A stretch of DNA of 64,000 nucleotides from Mariaggregatimicrobium sp964498785 (GCA_964498785.1 CAZCJL010000026.1:1-64000); one strand, 5' to 3'. Numbered from the stretch's first letter, positions 1 through 8,063 are shown. Made by a program: numbers and translations. Notes: a model not told the origin generated them from the sequence alone.

Positions 1-51
1 TAAAGAGAATCCGAAAGCTTTGATGCACACCATCAATTATTGAATGGATAC

Positions 52-729
52 TTATTTATTATAAACCTCCGTAAGCATTGGCTTCACAATTTTGGTCCAC
101 AACTCATAGCCTTTTTCATTCAAATGAAGACCGTCGTGGGTGAATAATTCGGGCTGCGCTGTTCCGGCAGCGGTTAGCATGGGAGTGGCGATATCGGCGT
201 AAAACAGGTGCGGATCGGATTGTGAATATGATTCGATGAGTTGATTCGCTTTTTTCATCGGCTCCCACAAATGCCACCGGTTGAGACTCGGTTTAATGGG
301 AATGTAAATAATTTTGACGCCAGGCGCTGCCTGCTGCACGAATTTTTTATAATCATCCAAAACCCGTTGCGGTGTTTTGTCACCTGCGATGTCGTTATCG
401 CCGGTGTAGAACAGGATTACTTTGGGTTGATACGGCCGCGTGACCACGTCGAAATAATAGAGGACATCGGAAATATGCGCGCCGCCGAATCCGCGATTGA
501 TGACAGGAAATTCCGGGAAATAGTCCCGGGTTTTCCACAGACGGATACTGGAGCTGCCGACAAAAAGCACGGCGTTTTCCGGATATGAATTTTTGCTGTT
601 CCAGTCTATAAATGCATTGATTTCCCCCTGAAAGCGTGCTGGATCAGGATCAGCCACCGGTTCCTGCGCGATTAAATTGATAAGCAGTATGAACATAATT
701 AATGAGAGGATTGAAAATTTCTTCATCAT
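52..729 (-). CDS. Secreted SGNH/GDSL-family hydrolase
   Basis: Likely an exported esterase or deacetylase of the SGNH hydrolase superfamily. The start at 729 is chosen because a TAAGGAG ribosome site lies just upstream; it gives about 225 residues starting MMKKFSILSLIMF, a typical Sec signal peptide ending near LIAQ. The family blocks are visible: block I VLFVGSSSIRLW (nucleophile Ser), the GFGG glycine block, GDND (block III), and THDGLHLNEKGY near the C-terminus with the catalytic Asp-x-x-His pair. Many members of this subgroup deacetylate sugars or platelet-activating-factor-like esters, but the substrate cannot be told from sequence. The stop lies 11 bp from the acetyltransferase gene upstream on the same strand, so the two are probably co-transcribed. 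Confidence 0.85.
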   Translation of the reverse strand: MMKKFSILSLIMFILLINLIAQEPVADPDPARFQGEINAFIDWNSKNSYPENAVLFVGSSSIRLWKTRDYFPEFPVINRGFGGAHISDVLYYFDVVTRPYQPKVILFYTGDNDIAGDKTPQRVLDDYKKFVQQAAPGVKIIYIPIKPSLNRWHLWEPMKKANQLIESYSQSDPHLFYADIATPMLTAAGTAQPELFTHDGLHLNEKGYELWTKIVKPMLTEVYNK

Positions 730-740
730 GTTTCTCCTTA

Positions 741-1541
741 TTATGAATCGTTCAAATTTAATGAAAATGCTCGCAACAAACAATAACGTTTAAATCCGAT
801 TTTCTGATAAATGCCAAGTCCCATGGGCGATGCGTGAAGCGTATACAGGGAAATGTTATGCTGTCTGGCTTCGGAAATCAGGACTTCTGTGATAGCCCGC
901 CCAAAACCTATGCCGCGGAAATCAGTAAGTGTGCCCACAGCATAAATTCCCGCGATATTGTCTGTAATAAACAGCGTTCCTGTGGAAACAGGCTGATTCC
1001 TGAAGTAGCCGAGAAAAAGTCGCCGAAAATCAATACCCATTAATTCCGTCTCGACCTGATAAAACATTTCGGTGGCAGCTTGATTCAGATTGTAGGAGTG
1101 GGTGAAAACGTGGCTCCAATCGTGTAACATCAGATCGTTAGTGACTTCTCTGACTTCAAATTCAGCGGGATCCGGCGCGGTGTTGATGTCAGCCGGTATC
1201 AACGCCATTCCGGCTTCTTCTCTGACTTTTGTCATGCGGTTTTCAATTAATAATGTTTCCAAATTATGCGGGCGACTGGACGGGCTGGTATGCCAGAGCA
1301 GAGGGATGTTTTGTGATTCGAAATGTTTGATTGTTTCCCGGATTTTGTGGATCGCGTCCTGTTCATCAAACCGGGCGTGAATAATTCGGTTAAACCGGGA
1401 TTGTGGCATTTTTGAGATGAACCACAGCATTTCTTCTGTCTGGTGCAGATCAATCAGGGTGCAGCGACCGTAATCTGTCAGGTAGGTGTGTTGGTTTTTT
1501 TCAATGGCCTCAATTATGTCGTCTTTGGATAATTGGATCAT
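741..1541 (-). CDS. GNAT-family N-acetyltransferase
   Basis: A 266-residue cytoplasmic protein. The C-terminal half (about residues 125-255) has the GNAT fold pattern: a beta-strand with YFRNQPVSTGTLF, the motif-A-like segment GIYAVGTLTDFRGIGFGRAITEVL (acetyl-CoA pyrophosphate loop of the R/Q-x-x-G-x-G/A type, here RGIGFG) and a final GIYQKIGFKRY motif, typical of the family. The N-terminal 120 residues probably form a second degenerate GNAT-like or family-specific domain. It sits between the PGPGW gene (2 bp away) and the SGNH hydrolase gene (11 bp), suggesting one minus-strand transcript. The acceptor substrate is unknown. Confidence 0.85.
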   Translation of the reverse strand: MIQLSKDDIIEAIEKNQHTYLTDYGRCTLIDLHQTEEMLWFISKMPQSRFNRIIHARFDEQDAIHKIRETIKHFESQNIPLLWHTSPSSRPHNLETLLIENRMTKVREEAGMALIPADINTAPDPAEFEVREVTNDLMLHDWSHVFTHSYNLNQAATEMFYQVETELMGIDFRRLFLGYFRNQPVSTGTLFITDNIAGIYAVGTLTDFRGIGFGRAITEVLISEARQHNISLYTLHASPMGLGIYQKIGFKRYCLLRAFSLNLNDS

Positions 1542-1543
1542 TG

Positions 1544-1870
1544 TTACTTTTTTTCATCCAGGTTCTTTTTGGCAGAACGAGCGGTTTTACGAATTTTTAA
1601 TTCGAGCCAGTCTAACATGCGTGCAACGGTCTGAGATTCTCCGGCAAGCAGCGCGGCGCCCAAAATGATGATCGCCCATCCGGAGCCGGGGATCAGCCAG
1701 AAAATCATGCCAATGAAAATGATCATTATTCCGGCGATGATTAATAAAACTTTCATCATCGGCGGACGGTCTGTTCGGTGTGCCTTCAGCCGCTGGTATC
1801 GCTCCTGAAATCGTTTTCCGGGTTCGCTTTCCCACAGGTAACGCCAGCTTATCAGTATTTCGTCAAACAT
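1544..1870 (-). CDS. PGPGW-type small membrane protein
   Basis: A 108-residue protein with two closely spaced hydrophobic segments at about residues 38-80 (VLLIIAGIMIIFIGMIFWLIPG and a following GWAIIILGAALLA). The IPGSGWAIIILG core matches the pattern of the putative transmembrane PGPGW family (PF09656-like). A basic, lysine-rich C-terminal tail (KIRKTARSAKKN) probably lies in the cytoplasm. The function of the family is not known. It is the first gene of a tight minus-strand group with the acetyltransferase (2 bp gap) and the SGNH hydrolase. Confidence 0.75.
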   Translation of the reverse strand: MFDEILISWRYLWESEPGKRFQERYQRLKAHRTDRPPMMKVLLIIAGIMIIFIGMIFWLIPGSGWAIIILGAALLAGESQTVARMLDWLELKIRKTARSAKKNLDEKK

Positions 1871-1972
1871 TGTTTACTCAATTCAGCTTGATTTTATCGG
1901 TTCGGTTTCTGTCGTCATCATCGTTTTGTAAAGATACATATTTTTTATTAGATTTCAAACAAAAAAAATTTT

Positions 1973-2060
1973 TCTCGTGGCTATTCATCAAGCGGCGAAT
2001 CCGCTAACACGCCTGATGCTTGAAAGATCGATCGTAATTTGCAGCCAAAAGATGGCTGCA
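1973..2060 (+). repeat. Direct repeat copy 1 in gene-free region
   Basis: An 88-bp unit starting TCTCGTGGCTATTCATCAAG and ending AGATGGCTGCA recurs about 300 bp downstream (2268-2358) with roughly 90% identity. It contains short palindromes (AGCGGCGAATCCGCT, GATCGATC, GCAGCCAAAAGATGGCTGC). The whole stretch 1871-2443 has no convincing gene and consists of this repeat, a GCGCATAAAGGCGC hairpin (near 2064-2080), a CCACGC/GCGTGG hairpin (near 2117-2134) and the second copy. Confidence 0.7.
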
Positions 2061-2267
2061 TACAGCGCATAAAGGCGCTGTACTCCATAGCCTCCAGCAA
2101 AATAAATTGAATAGCCACGCTTTTTAAAGCGTGGATTCCGGGAGTTGTTCGAAAACCTGTGCTTGGATTTTAATCCCCTGTTGTAAAATGGTGTGAGCGT
2201 TTTTCAGCGCCGGGAGTTGAAACTCCCTATTGATTACCAGGACAAGAATTCAAATCCACGAGAAGAA

Positions 2268-2358
2268 TCTCGTGGCTACTATTTATCAAGCGGCGAAACC
2301 GCTAACACGCCTGGTGCATGAGAGATCGATCGTTATTTATAGCCAAAAGATGGCTGCA
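2268..2358 (+). repeat. Direct repeat copy 2
   Basis: Second copy of the 88-bp unit at 1973-2060. The CACGAGAAGAATCTCGTG hairpin at its left edge (about 2257-2274) and GCGGCGAAACCGC inside it suggest a family of small palindromic intergenic repeats rather than a coding duplication. Confidence 0.7.
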
Positions 2359-2443
2359 CTCTGCAAAAAATCCCGGGAATTATAAAATATGAGATTTCCC
2401 GGGACGGTGGTGAGAAGAGATAACTCATGCAGGATATTTCAAT

Positions 2444-2629
2444 TCATACCGTAAATCCGACCGTGTTGTGAGAGATAGAGTGAAACTGCGGCAGGTATCT
2501 GATTTCTGTGATCAGACTATCAGAGCCGGGTATGTTCTGCTGATCATCAGATGAAACAGGATCATTGATTTCGCACCCGGTGATGATCGAAATGATGATT
2601 AATACAGTTAATATGGATCTTATTTTCAT
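2444..2629 (-). CDS. Small putative lipoprotein
   Basis: A 61-residue reading frame beginning MKIRSILTVLIIISIITGCEI: a positively charged n-region, a hydrophobic core and the lipobox ITGC with Cys19 as the predicted lipidated residue. The mature part is about 43 residues, rich in Asp, Ser and Gln, with no recognised domain. The frame is preceded by GAGGCGTGACATG on the minus strand, giving a plausible ribosome site. It could be a genuine small lipoprotein or the 5' remnant of a longer one; the signal sequence is the only supporting evidence. Confidence 0.45.
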   Translation of the reverse strand: MKIRSILTVLIIISIITGCEINDPVSSDDQQNIPGSDSLITEIRYLPQFHSISHNTVGFTV

Positions 2630-2891
2630 GTCACGCCTCGCTTTTAATTGGTTTTTGATGTATACGTAAAATGCAATTGATGTGCCGTTTTCCCGGAAGT
2701 TGGCATGTCCTGGCTTAATTGTTTAAAAATTAATTGATTAGATAAATATGGTTTTCAGATAAAAATTAGGTTTGAAGTGAAAATCGTGCGGAAGTGGGGA
2801 AGTTTTCCGCATTAACTGAAATTGTTTATTAAGGAGTAGTTTAAAAACGAGTTAAGTTATTTTAGGAGAACTAAAACCAAAGAACAAACAA

Positions 2892-2939
2892 TTCCACCGA
2901 TTCCGGAACACACGGATAAATCCGGGAAGGCGGTGAGGT
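2892..2939 (+). repeat. Imperfect-hairpin repeat, left flank of toxin-antitoxin module
   Basis: TTCCACCGATTCCGGAA followed by a CGGATAAATCCGGGAAG segment and CGGTGAGG. The two arms (CCACCG-ATTCCGG and CCGGGAAGGCGGTGAGG) can pair imperfectly with unpaired bases. A second copy of the same length with about seven changes, in the same orientation, lies at 3894-3939, exactly beyond the toxin gene, so the two repeats bracket a cassette of about 1 kb. Confidence 0.65.
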
Positions 2940-3012
2940 AAGTCCTTTTAATAAATAGCCAGTTTTTTTTAGCAACCTGTTTTTTTTATGTAACCTTCAG
3001 TTAAAAAATATC

Positions 3013-3041
3013 TTGCAATTATCCTAAAATATTTATAATAT
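3013..3041 (+). promoter_or_regulatory. Putative sigma70-type promoter of the toxin-antitoxin operon
   Basis: TTGCAA (3013-3018), a 17-bp spacer and TAATAT (3036-3041; TATAAT overlaps at 3034-3039) lie about 60 bp before the antitoxin start, in a strongly A/T-rich stretch. Pattern match only. Confidence 0.4.
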
Positions 3042-3099
3042 AAAAACAGATCAAGAAAAATTTATAATAGGAATTTTATTAACTAATAAAGGAGTTGGT

Positions 3100-3345
3100 A
3101 TGAATTTAACCATACCAGACGAAATCATAAAAACAACACGCATGTCAACTTCAGAAATATTGCAGGAATTAGCCATAGTCCTGTTTCAAAAAGAAAAACT
3201 CACTTTGGGACAAGCAAGCAGTTTTGCAAAAATGAACCAAATCCAATTTCAACATCTGCTCGCCAGCCGTCAAATTCCAATTCATTATGATAAAAATGAA
3301 TTTGATCAGGATATTCAAACATTGAAGGAGCTTGGACGACTGTGA
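3100..3345 (+). CDS. UPF0175-family antitoxin
   Basis: An 81-residue protein matching UPF0175, a family usually paired with DUF3368 PIN toxins. Visible features: an N-terminal MNLTIPDEI strand, the conserved segment LQELAIVLFQKEKLTLGQASSFAKMNQIQFQHLLASR, which looks like a helix-turn-helix, and a short C-terminal helix with the IPIHYD...D motif typical of the family. It probably binds its own promoter and neutralises the toxin. A strong AAAGGAG ribosome site precedes ATG. Its stop codon overlaps the GTG start of the toxin gene by 4 bp (GTGA), so the two are translationally coupled, in the usual antitoxin-first order. Confidence 0.85.
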   Translation: MNLTIPDEIIKTTRMSTSEILQELAIVLFQKEKLTLGQASSFAKMNQIQFQHLLASRQIPIHYDKNEFDQDIQTLKELGRL

Positions 3346-3839
3346 TTGTGGTAAGTAATACTTCTCCGATAATAAATTTAGCAGCAATTGATCAACTTTA
3401 TTTGCTTTATCAATTATATGAGATAATTTATATACCCCACGCTGTCTTTAGTGAGATTGAAAAAACAGGCGCAGGCTTGCCCGGAGCTAAAGAAGTCAAA
3501 GAATTTGAATGGATAGTTGTTAGAAATGTAAATGACCAGAAATTTGTCAAAGCCTTACAATCAGATTTGGACGACGGTGAAGCTGAAGCTATCGCACTTG
3601 CGTTAGAGTTAAAAGCAGATTTGCTTTTAATTGATGAAAAAATTGGTCGTTCAATTGCATCTAACTTCGAGTTAAAATTTGTGGGATTAATTGGAGTATT
3701 AGTTGAAGCAAAATCCAAAGGTTTGATTAAAAATATCAAGACGCTGATTGATAAATTAAAAAACAAAGCCGGATTTTGGATTTCTGACGAGTTGTATAAT
3801 TATATTTTGAATACTGTCGGCGAAACTAATGGAGACTAA
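3342..3839 (+). CDS. DUF3368-type PIN-domain toxin (predicted ribonuclease)
   Basis: A 165-residue PIN-domain protein. It begins at GTG 3342, overlapping the antitoxin stop. The acidic active-site pattern is visible: the N-terminal IVVSNTSPIINLAAI strand (the usual first Asp of classical PIN proteins is Asn/Ser here, as in many DUF3368 members), Glu in the HAVFSEIEK segment, DDGEAEAIALA (the DxGExxAI hallmark of DUF3368) and LLIDEKIGRSIA. These coordinate Mg2+ for RNA cleavage in the family. Together with the upstream UPF0175 protein it makes a type II toxin-antitoxin system. A bidirectional terminator hairpin follows at 3956-3988. A/T content is higher than in the neighbouring metabolic genes, fitting an acquired module. 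Confidence 0.85.
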   Translation: MIVVSNTSPIINLAAIDQLYLLYQLYEIIYIPHAVFSEIEKTGAGLPGAKEVKEFEWIVVRNVNDQKFVKALQSDLDDGEAEAIALALELKADLLLIDEKIGRSIASNFELKFVGLIGVLVEAKSKGLIKNIKTLIDKLKNKAGFWISDELYNYILNTVGETNGD

Positions 3840-3893
3840 TCACATAAAAAATTTATGTCATTTTTGAAAATATTAAACCCAAATAAAAAGCAC

Positions 3894-3939
3894 TTCCACC
3901 GATTCCGGAATATCCGGATAAGTCCGGGAAGCCGCTGAA
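3894..3939 (+). repeat. Imperfect-hairpin repeat, right flank of toxin-antitoxin module
   Basis: Second copy of the repeat at 2892-2939 in the same orientation, TTCCACCGATTCCGGAA followed by TCCGGATAAGTCCGGGAAG. It starts 55 bp after the toxin stop codon. The shared positions include both CCGG cores and the flanking TTCCACCGA. Confidence 0.65.
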
Positions 3940-3955
3940 ATAGTCGGTTGCTACA

Positions 3956-3988
3956 AAACCAGGTTTCTTTTGCGAAACCTGGTTTTTC
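3956..3988. terminator. Rho-independent terminator after the toxin gene
   Basis: AAACCAGGTTTC, loop TTTTGC, GAAACCTGGTTT, then T-rich sequence: a perfect 12-bp stem with A/T runs on both sides, so it could work in both directions. Confidence 0.7.
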
Positions 3989-4127
3989 ATTCAAAAGAAA
4001 TCTTTGCTTTTTACTTGAATTTATCATATAGTTGGTTTATATTAACGACTTGAAACCAATTGCATTTTCAAAAAGCCCAATTTAAAAACGTGGAACAAAA
4101 TAAACCCGAAACCTGGCTCGAAAAAAT

Positions 4128-4380
4128 ATGATCCCTGCTAAAAAACAGCGATATCAACCGCCGCCGCTTTCTGAAACTGTCCCTCGCATTTTCTGGCATG
4201 GTTAGTTTTCGCTGCGGTGACAAATCCACGTCCCCGAACGAGCCACCGTTAACTATCCCGACCCATGTGTGAAGGTAGTATACTCAAGGCCTGCTTATGG
4301 CTGGACACGACCAGACCACACCCCTGGAAAGATAGACACACACCAAACCAATAAAACCATAAAAAAGAATTCTTTTTCTT
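4128..4380 (+). pseudogene. Decayed N-terminal fragment with twin-arginine signal
   Basis: A Tat-like leader, DINRRRFLKLSLAFSGMVSF followed by RCGDKS (Cys could be a lipobox), is encoded from about 4151 but has no start codon in its frame; the nearest ATG, at 4128, is in another frame and terminates near 4205. The leader frame stops at TGA near 4268, while another frame continues as VKVVYSRPAYGWTRPDHTPG to a stop near 4380. This pattern (leader, frameshift, short mature stub, stop) suggests the inactivated start of a secreted enzyme, of the same Tat-lipoprotein style as the sulfatase at 35750. The parent family cannot be recognised. Confidence 0.45.
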
Positions 4381-4475
4381 AATCTACTCTGCAACCCCAG
4401 TTATATCGACAAGCTCAACACCCTCTCCTGAGCTCTCCCAGCACTTTGGGTTTGAGGATTGCTGAATTGGTTTAC

Positions 4476-4584
4476 GACGCGAAGCGTCGATGAATGCGTT
4501 CCCACGCAATGCGTGTGAACGAGTTCCAGGATTCTCTCGTGCATACGCTCTGCGTGTGCACGCCTTTCCTGACGCTTTGCGTCA
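4476..4584. repeat. Cluster of four short GC-rich hairpins
   Basis: Four consecutive palindromes: CGACGCGAAGCGTCG (4476-4490), CCCACGCAATGCGTGTG (4501-4517), CGTGCATACGCTCTGCGTGT with its GCACG arm (about 4539-4562) and TGACGCTTTGCGTCA (4570-4584). They share the motif ACGC(N3-4)GCGT. Related hairpins recur at 54017-54067. The 3840-4652 interval otherwise holds the right flanking repeat, the terminator and the decayed fragment. Confidence 0.6.
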
Positions 4585-4652
4585 GAGGATTGCTGAATTA
4601 GAGATTTTAAGGAGAGGGGGCAGAAAGCAACTTCCTACCCCCGGGGGAGAAT

Positions 4653-5975
4653 TTATACACCTGCAACAACAACGTTTTCAAAAACCAAACTTGGCAATCT
4701 GCGGGAAGAATAAATCCACGGATCGTTTGCGACTTCAACTAACTTATTCCAGAATTCGAGATGATTATCAGCAATGTTCATTTCGGCAATGGATTGCACC
4801 GGCTCGCCGTTTTCAAACAGCTTGCCGATAATCCCGACTGATGCATCGCCGGTTGTGGAATTGGAATTTCCACCAATAAACCCGGTGATTAGAATACCTC
4901 TGCCAAGGCCTTTCATAATTTCTTTCACAGATCGCGTTCCCGGTGGAATAATCAGATTGGACGGACCACCTGTGGTCGGATCCCAGCCCAGTTTGCGGCT
5001 GTAGTACCAGTCAATGTAAAAATTGCGGACAACGCCTGCCTCGACCATGTTTCGTTTTTTCGCCGCGAAACCATCGCCATCGAACAACCTGCTGCCCAGA
5101 CCGCCATTGACGAATGGGTCATCAACAATCGTAAACAGGTCGCTGGCAACTTTCTGGTCTTTCTTATCTTTTAAAAAGGATTGATTCTGTTGAATATTTC
5201 TGCCATACATCGCCTCCAGAAATCCACCAAGCAGGCGGGAGACGTTCCGATTTTCAATAATAACGGGCAGCGTTTCTGTTTTCAACTTTTTTCCACCCAG
5301 CAAATCAAGGGTTCTCAATGCAGCGACTTCGCCGATTTTTGCCGGATTTGGTAATTCATTTCTGTTAACGGCTGCCAGGTAATTGTACCCATTTGGACGG
5401 CGGTCACCTTCGTCCTGAATTGCCATCCGGGCGCCAGCCCAGTAGACAGTCGCTTCTTCAGCGCCCTGAAATCCGTTGCTGGTTAGCACCACAGATTCCT
5501 GAAAACTATCATATTCCTGCGCCGACACGGAAATGACTTTTTCGCCGCCGGTTGCATAACAGGCATTTTCGATTTCTTTGACGATATCATGTCTGGCTTC
5601 CGGGGTCAATTTATCATAAGCCGGATCGACAAGTCCCAAATCCATATCTTTTCTGCCTTCGTAATATTTGGGATCAGGCAGAGTGCGGAACGGATCTTCT
5701 GCCAGTAATTTTGTCATTGCCACGGCATCATTGATGAATTTTTTCAATGCCTCTTTTCGTAAATCAGAGGTGCTTTGCGCCGAATAACGACCATTGACAT
5801 AAATTTCAATATCCAGTTCTTTGGTCGATGCTTCTTTAATGGTTTCCGGTTTTCGTTCGCGATAGCCAATTTCCACAAATCGCTCACTATCGATATTTAC
5901 CCGGCAATCATCGGCGCCGGCGGCTTTTGCGGCCTCAATTGACCATTGTGCTAAATCATACATCTGTTTATTCAT
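4653..5975 (-). CDS. pmbA: TldD/PmbA family metalloprotease subunit, PmbA (TldE) type
   Basis: A 440-residue homologue of PmbA/TldE, which with TldD forms a heterodimeric zinc peptidase that trims modified peptides and helps degrade or mature peptide substrates. The family N-terminal domain (ADDCRVNIDSERFVEIGYRERKPETIKEAS) and the C-terminal barrel with DGDGFAAKKRNMVEAGVVRNFYIDWYYSRKLG and the GILITGFIGGNSNSTTGDASVGIIG segment are typical. It lacks the HExxxH zinc motif, as expected for the PmbA-type subunit. No signal peptide is present (MNKQMYDLAQWSIEAA), unlike its partner gene 15 bp upstream, which has a Tat signal. AAAGGAGGAGAAAATG gives a strong ribosome site at the chosen start. Confidence 0.9.
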   Translation of the reverse strand: MNKQMYDLAQWSIEAAKAAGADDCRVNIDSERFVEIGYRERKPETIKEASTKELDIEIYVNGRYSAQSTSDLRKEALKKFINDAVAMTKLLAEDPFRTLPDPKYYEGRKDMDLGLVDPAYDKLTPEARHDIVKEIENACYATGGEKVISVSAQEYDSFQESVVLTSNGFQGAEEATVYWAGARMAIQDEGDRRPNGYNYLAAVNRNELPNPAKIGEVAALRTLDLLGGKKLKTETLPVIIENRNVSRLLGGFLEAMYGRNIQQNQSFLKDKKDQKVASDLFTIVDDPFVNGGLGSRLFDGDGFAAKKRNMVEAGVVRNFYIDWYYSRKLGWDPTTGGPSNLIIPPGTRSVKEIMKGLGRGILITGFIGGNSNSTTGDASVGIIGKLFENGEPVQSIAEMNIADNHLEFWNKLVEVANDPWIYSSRRLPSLVFENVVVAGV

Positions 5976-5990
5976 TTTCTCCTCCTTTGC

Positions 5991-7523
5991 TTATGCTTGG
6001 GTTCCGCCAACGGTCATTGATTTTACCAGACAACTCGGTTGACCGAATCCCACCGGAACTGACTGACCACCTTTTCCGCAGGCGCCTGTGCCGCCTTTAT
6101 TTAATTCTAAATCATTGGCAACCATCGTAATATTGCGCAACATCTTTGGGCCATTTCCCATAATATTAATATCCTTAATCGGAGCCGCTAATTCGCCATT
6201 CTCAATCATGTATCCCTGGGACACGTAAAACGCAAAATCACCTTCGCCAATCTTTACTTCGCCATTGCTGACGTCTTTCACATAAATACCTTTGTCCACG
6301 CTTTTAATAACTTCTTCCGGAGTGGATGGGCCATTTTCCATATATGTGTTCCGCATTCGGGGTTGAATAAAATGCTGGTAGCTTTCACGGCGGCCATTTC
6401 CTGTGGGTTTGACGTTGTAATGACGCGCCGAAATTTTGTCGTGCATGTAGCTGGTTAGAATACCGTTTTCAACGAGCACTGTTTTTTGTCCGGGCGTACC
6501 TTCGTCGTCAATGTTAATTGATCCCAACTGGGTGGGGATTTGTGCATCATCAACGATGGTCACAAAAGGTTCAGCCACTTTCTTACCGATCATCGTGCTG
6601 TATGTCGAAATTCCTTTGCGATTGAAATCAGCTTCCATACCGTGCCCAATGGCTTCGTGCAATAACACGCCAGTCACTCCGGGCCCCAATACAACCGGCA
6701 TTTCACCGGCAGGCGGTTGAATTGCATCAAAAAGGATGACTGCCCTATCGACAGCGGTTTTGGCGACAGTATCTGCAACGTCCGGAGTATAGTATGAAAA
6801 TTGCTGGCGTCCGCCGAGGTTGTAACCGGAGCGTTCGTGTTTGCCGTCTTTTTCCGCGACAACTGAGGCATAGAGAAAATTGCGGGGGAGTAAATCTTCT
6901 GCTTTGGTGCCATCGCTGGTGATGACCATTATACGCTTTTGCTGATCATGAAAATATGCGGTCACTTTCACAACCAGCGGTGAATGCTCAAAACATTTTT
7001 CATTGACCATTTGCACCAGCGGTAATTTCGATTCCAACGGGACGGTTGTCAGTAATTGATCCAGTGGATAGTAATTTTTCAGTTTCGGTTTGATGAATTT
7101 TTTTATAGTTTGATTACTTGTAGAATCAGAAATGGTCGCGGCGGTTGCCGCGGCGGCCATCATTGATGTTGCGGTTAAATCCTGTGTAAAACCATATCCC
7201 ACCTGATCGCCCTTTACTGTGCGGATACCGACGCCGAGAGAAATGTCGCTATAGGCGCGATTCACTTTGCCGTCTTCTAACACAATATAATTACTGATGG
7301 TATGTTCAAAATACAGATCTGCAAAATCACCGCCTTTGGAAAGCGCTTTAGAAAGAACTTTCTGACACATTGCGTCAGTGATGCCAAATTCACGCTCAAA
7401 ATAAGCTGCCTGCTCTGCATTGGCCAGCGAGTGCCAGCCGATCGGTAAAATCGTTGCAGCAGCAGCCACCGACGTTGCGGTCGCCGATTTTTTAAGAAAC
7501 GAACGTCTGTTTATGTTTTCCAT
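5991..7523 (-). CDS. tldD: TldD family zinc metalloprotease with twin-arginine signal
   Basis: A 510-residue TldD homologue. The zinc site HEAIGHGMEAD (His289, Glu290, His294) is intact; the second metal-ligand region near the C-terminus contains NKGGTGACGKGGQSVPVGFGQPS, also conserved. Residues 1-36 form an apparent Tat signal (NRRSFLKKSATATSVAAAAT, a hydrophobic stretch and a NAEQA cleavage region), predicting export of the folded protein. It is co-transcribed with pmbA (15-bp gap). In better-studied bacteria TldD/PmbA is cytoplasmic, so export is unusual; whether PmbA leaves the cell with it is not shown by the sequence. Confidence 0.9.
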   Translation of the reverse strand: MENINRRSFLKKSATATSVAAAATILPIGWHSLANAEQAAYFEREFGITDAMCQKVLSKALSKGGDFADLYFEHTISNYIVLEDGKVNRAYSDISLGVGIRTVKGDQVGYGFTQDLTATSMMAAAATAATISDSTSNQTIKKFIKPKLKNYYPLDQLLTTVPLESKLPLVQMVNEKCFEHSPLVVKVTAYFHDQQKRIMVITSDGTKAEDLLPRNFLYASVVAEKDGKHERSGYNLGGRQQFSYYTPDVADTVAKTAVDRAVILFDAIQPPAGEMPVVLGPGVTGVLLHEAIGHGMEADFNRKGISTYSTMIGKKVAEPFVTIVDDAQIPTQLGSINIDDEGTPGQKTVLVENGILTSYMHDKISARHYNVKPTGNGRRESYQHFIQPRMRNTYMENGPSTPEEVIKSVDKGIYVKDVSNGEVKIGEGDFAFYVSQGYMIENGELAAPIKDINIMGNGPKMLRNITMVANDLELNKGGTGACGKGGQSVPVGFGQPSCLVKSMTVGGTQA

Positions 7524-8003
7524 GCAAGTCTCCTGTTAATTTATCGATATTTTAAAATGTTGCTTTGGGTATACGGGAGTTTTTTTGTGATTGTTTCAGG
7601 ACAATTGTTCTAAAAAAATATTATGAACCACAAAGAGCGCGTCCTTTACTCTGCCACTGTAAATCTGATTAGTGTAAAGAAAAATATTTTTTTGCTTGCT
7701 TTAACAGGCTAAAATTATTATATTTTCTTTCTATGATACCCCAAGCCTGTTACCTGACGATGCCCGAAAATAATTGACATTAAGCGGAAGCTTTCAGGAT
7801 GAGCATATTCTTTATCTCACCCGGAGAAATAATTTTAGGGAGTTGTATGCGCAGAAATATATTATCCGATTTGCACATCGACGACCTAAACTTTGTTACA
7901 GCGAGATTTCCGAGCCTCCCTTTTTAATCTACCCAAAATAATTAAATTGCATTGTTCTTTTGATGCTCCTGTTTCCGCAATTTTTTAAAACGATTCTGTT
8001 AAA
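7524..8003. other. Divergent intergenic region between tldD and xylB, with a possible leader ORF
   Basis: This 480-bp region separates the minus-strand peptidase genes from the plus-strand sugar locus. The only coding candidate is a 26-codon frame on the plus strand at 7847-7927 (starting MRRNILSDLHIDD), which has a good TAGGGAG ribosome site 6 bases before its ATG. It could be a leader peptide, a remnant of a lost gene or chance. No clear RNA gene was seen. Confidence 0.35.
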
Positions 8004-8032
8004 TTGACTCGGGATTCTGTAAAAGATAGACA
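7988..8032 (+). promoter_or_regulatory. Putative xyl promoter with LacI-type half operator
   Basis: TTGACT (8004-8009), a 17-bp spacer and TAGACA (8027-8032), 32 bp before the xylulokinase start. The octamer AAACGATT (7988-7995), with the A-rich half and central CG typical of LacI-family operators, sits just upstream of the -35 element. The same octamer occurs beside another promoter at 21685-21692. Confidence 0.35.
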
Positions 8033-8063
8033 TGCGGTAAAATTAAAAAATGAGGGACGAAGA

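Noticed and set aside
2892..3939. Integron attC sites
   Set aside because: The repeats fold imperfectly like attC sites, but the conserved RYYYAAC and GTTRRRY cores and an integrase are absent; kept only as a finding about a bracketed cassette.
4490..4831. Reading frame of 113 codons on the plus strand
   Set aside because: It runs through the hairpin cluster and then antisense into the pmbA 3' end; its repetitive composition comes from the palindromes.
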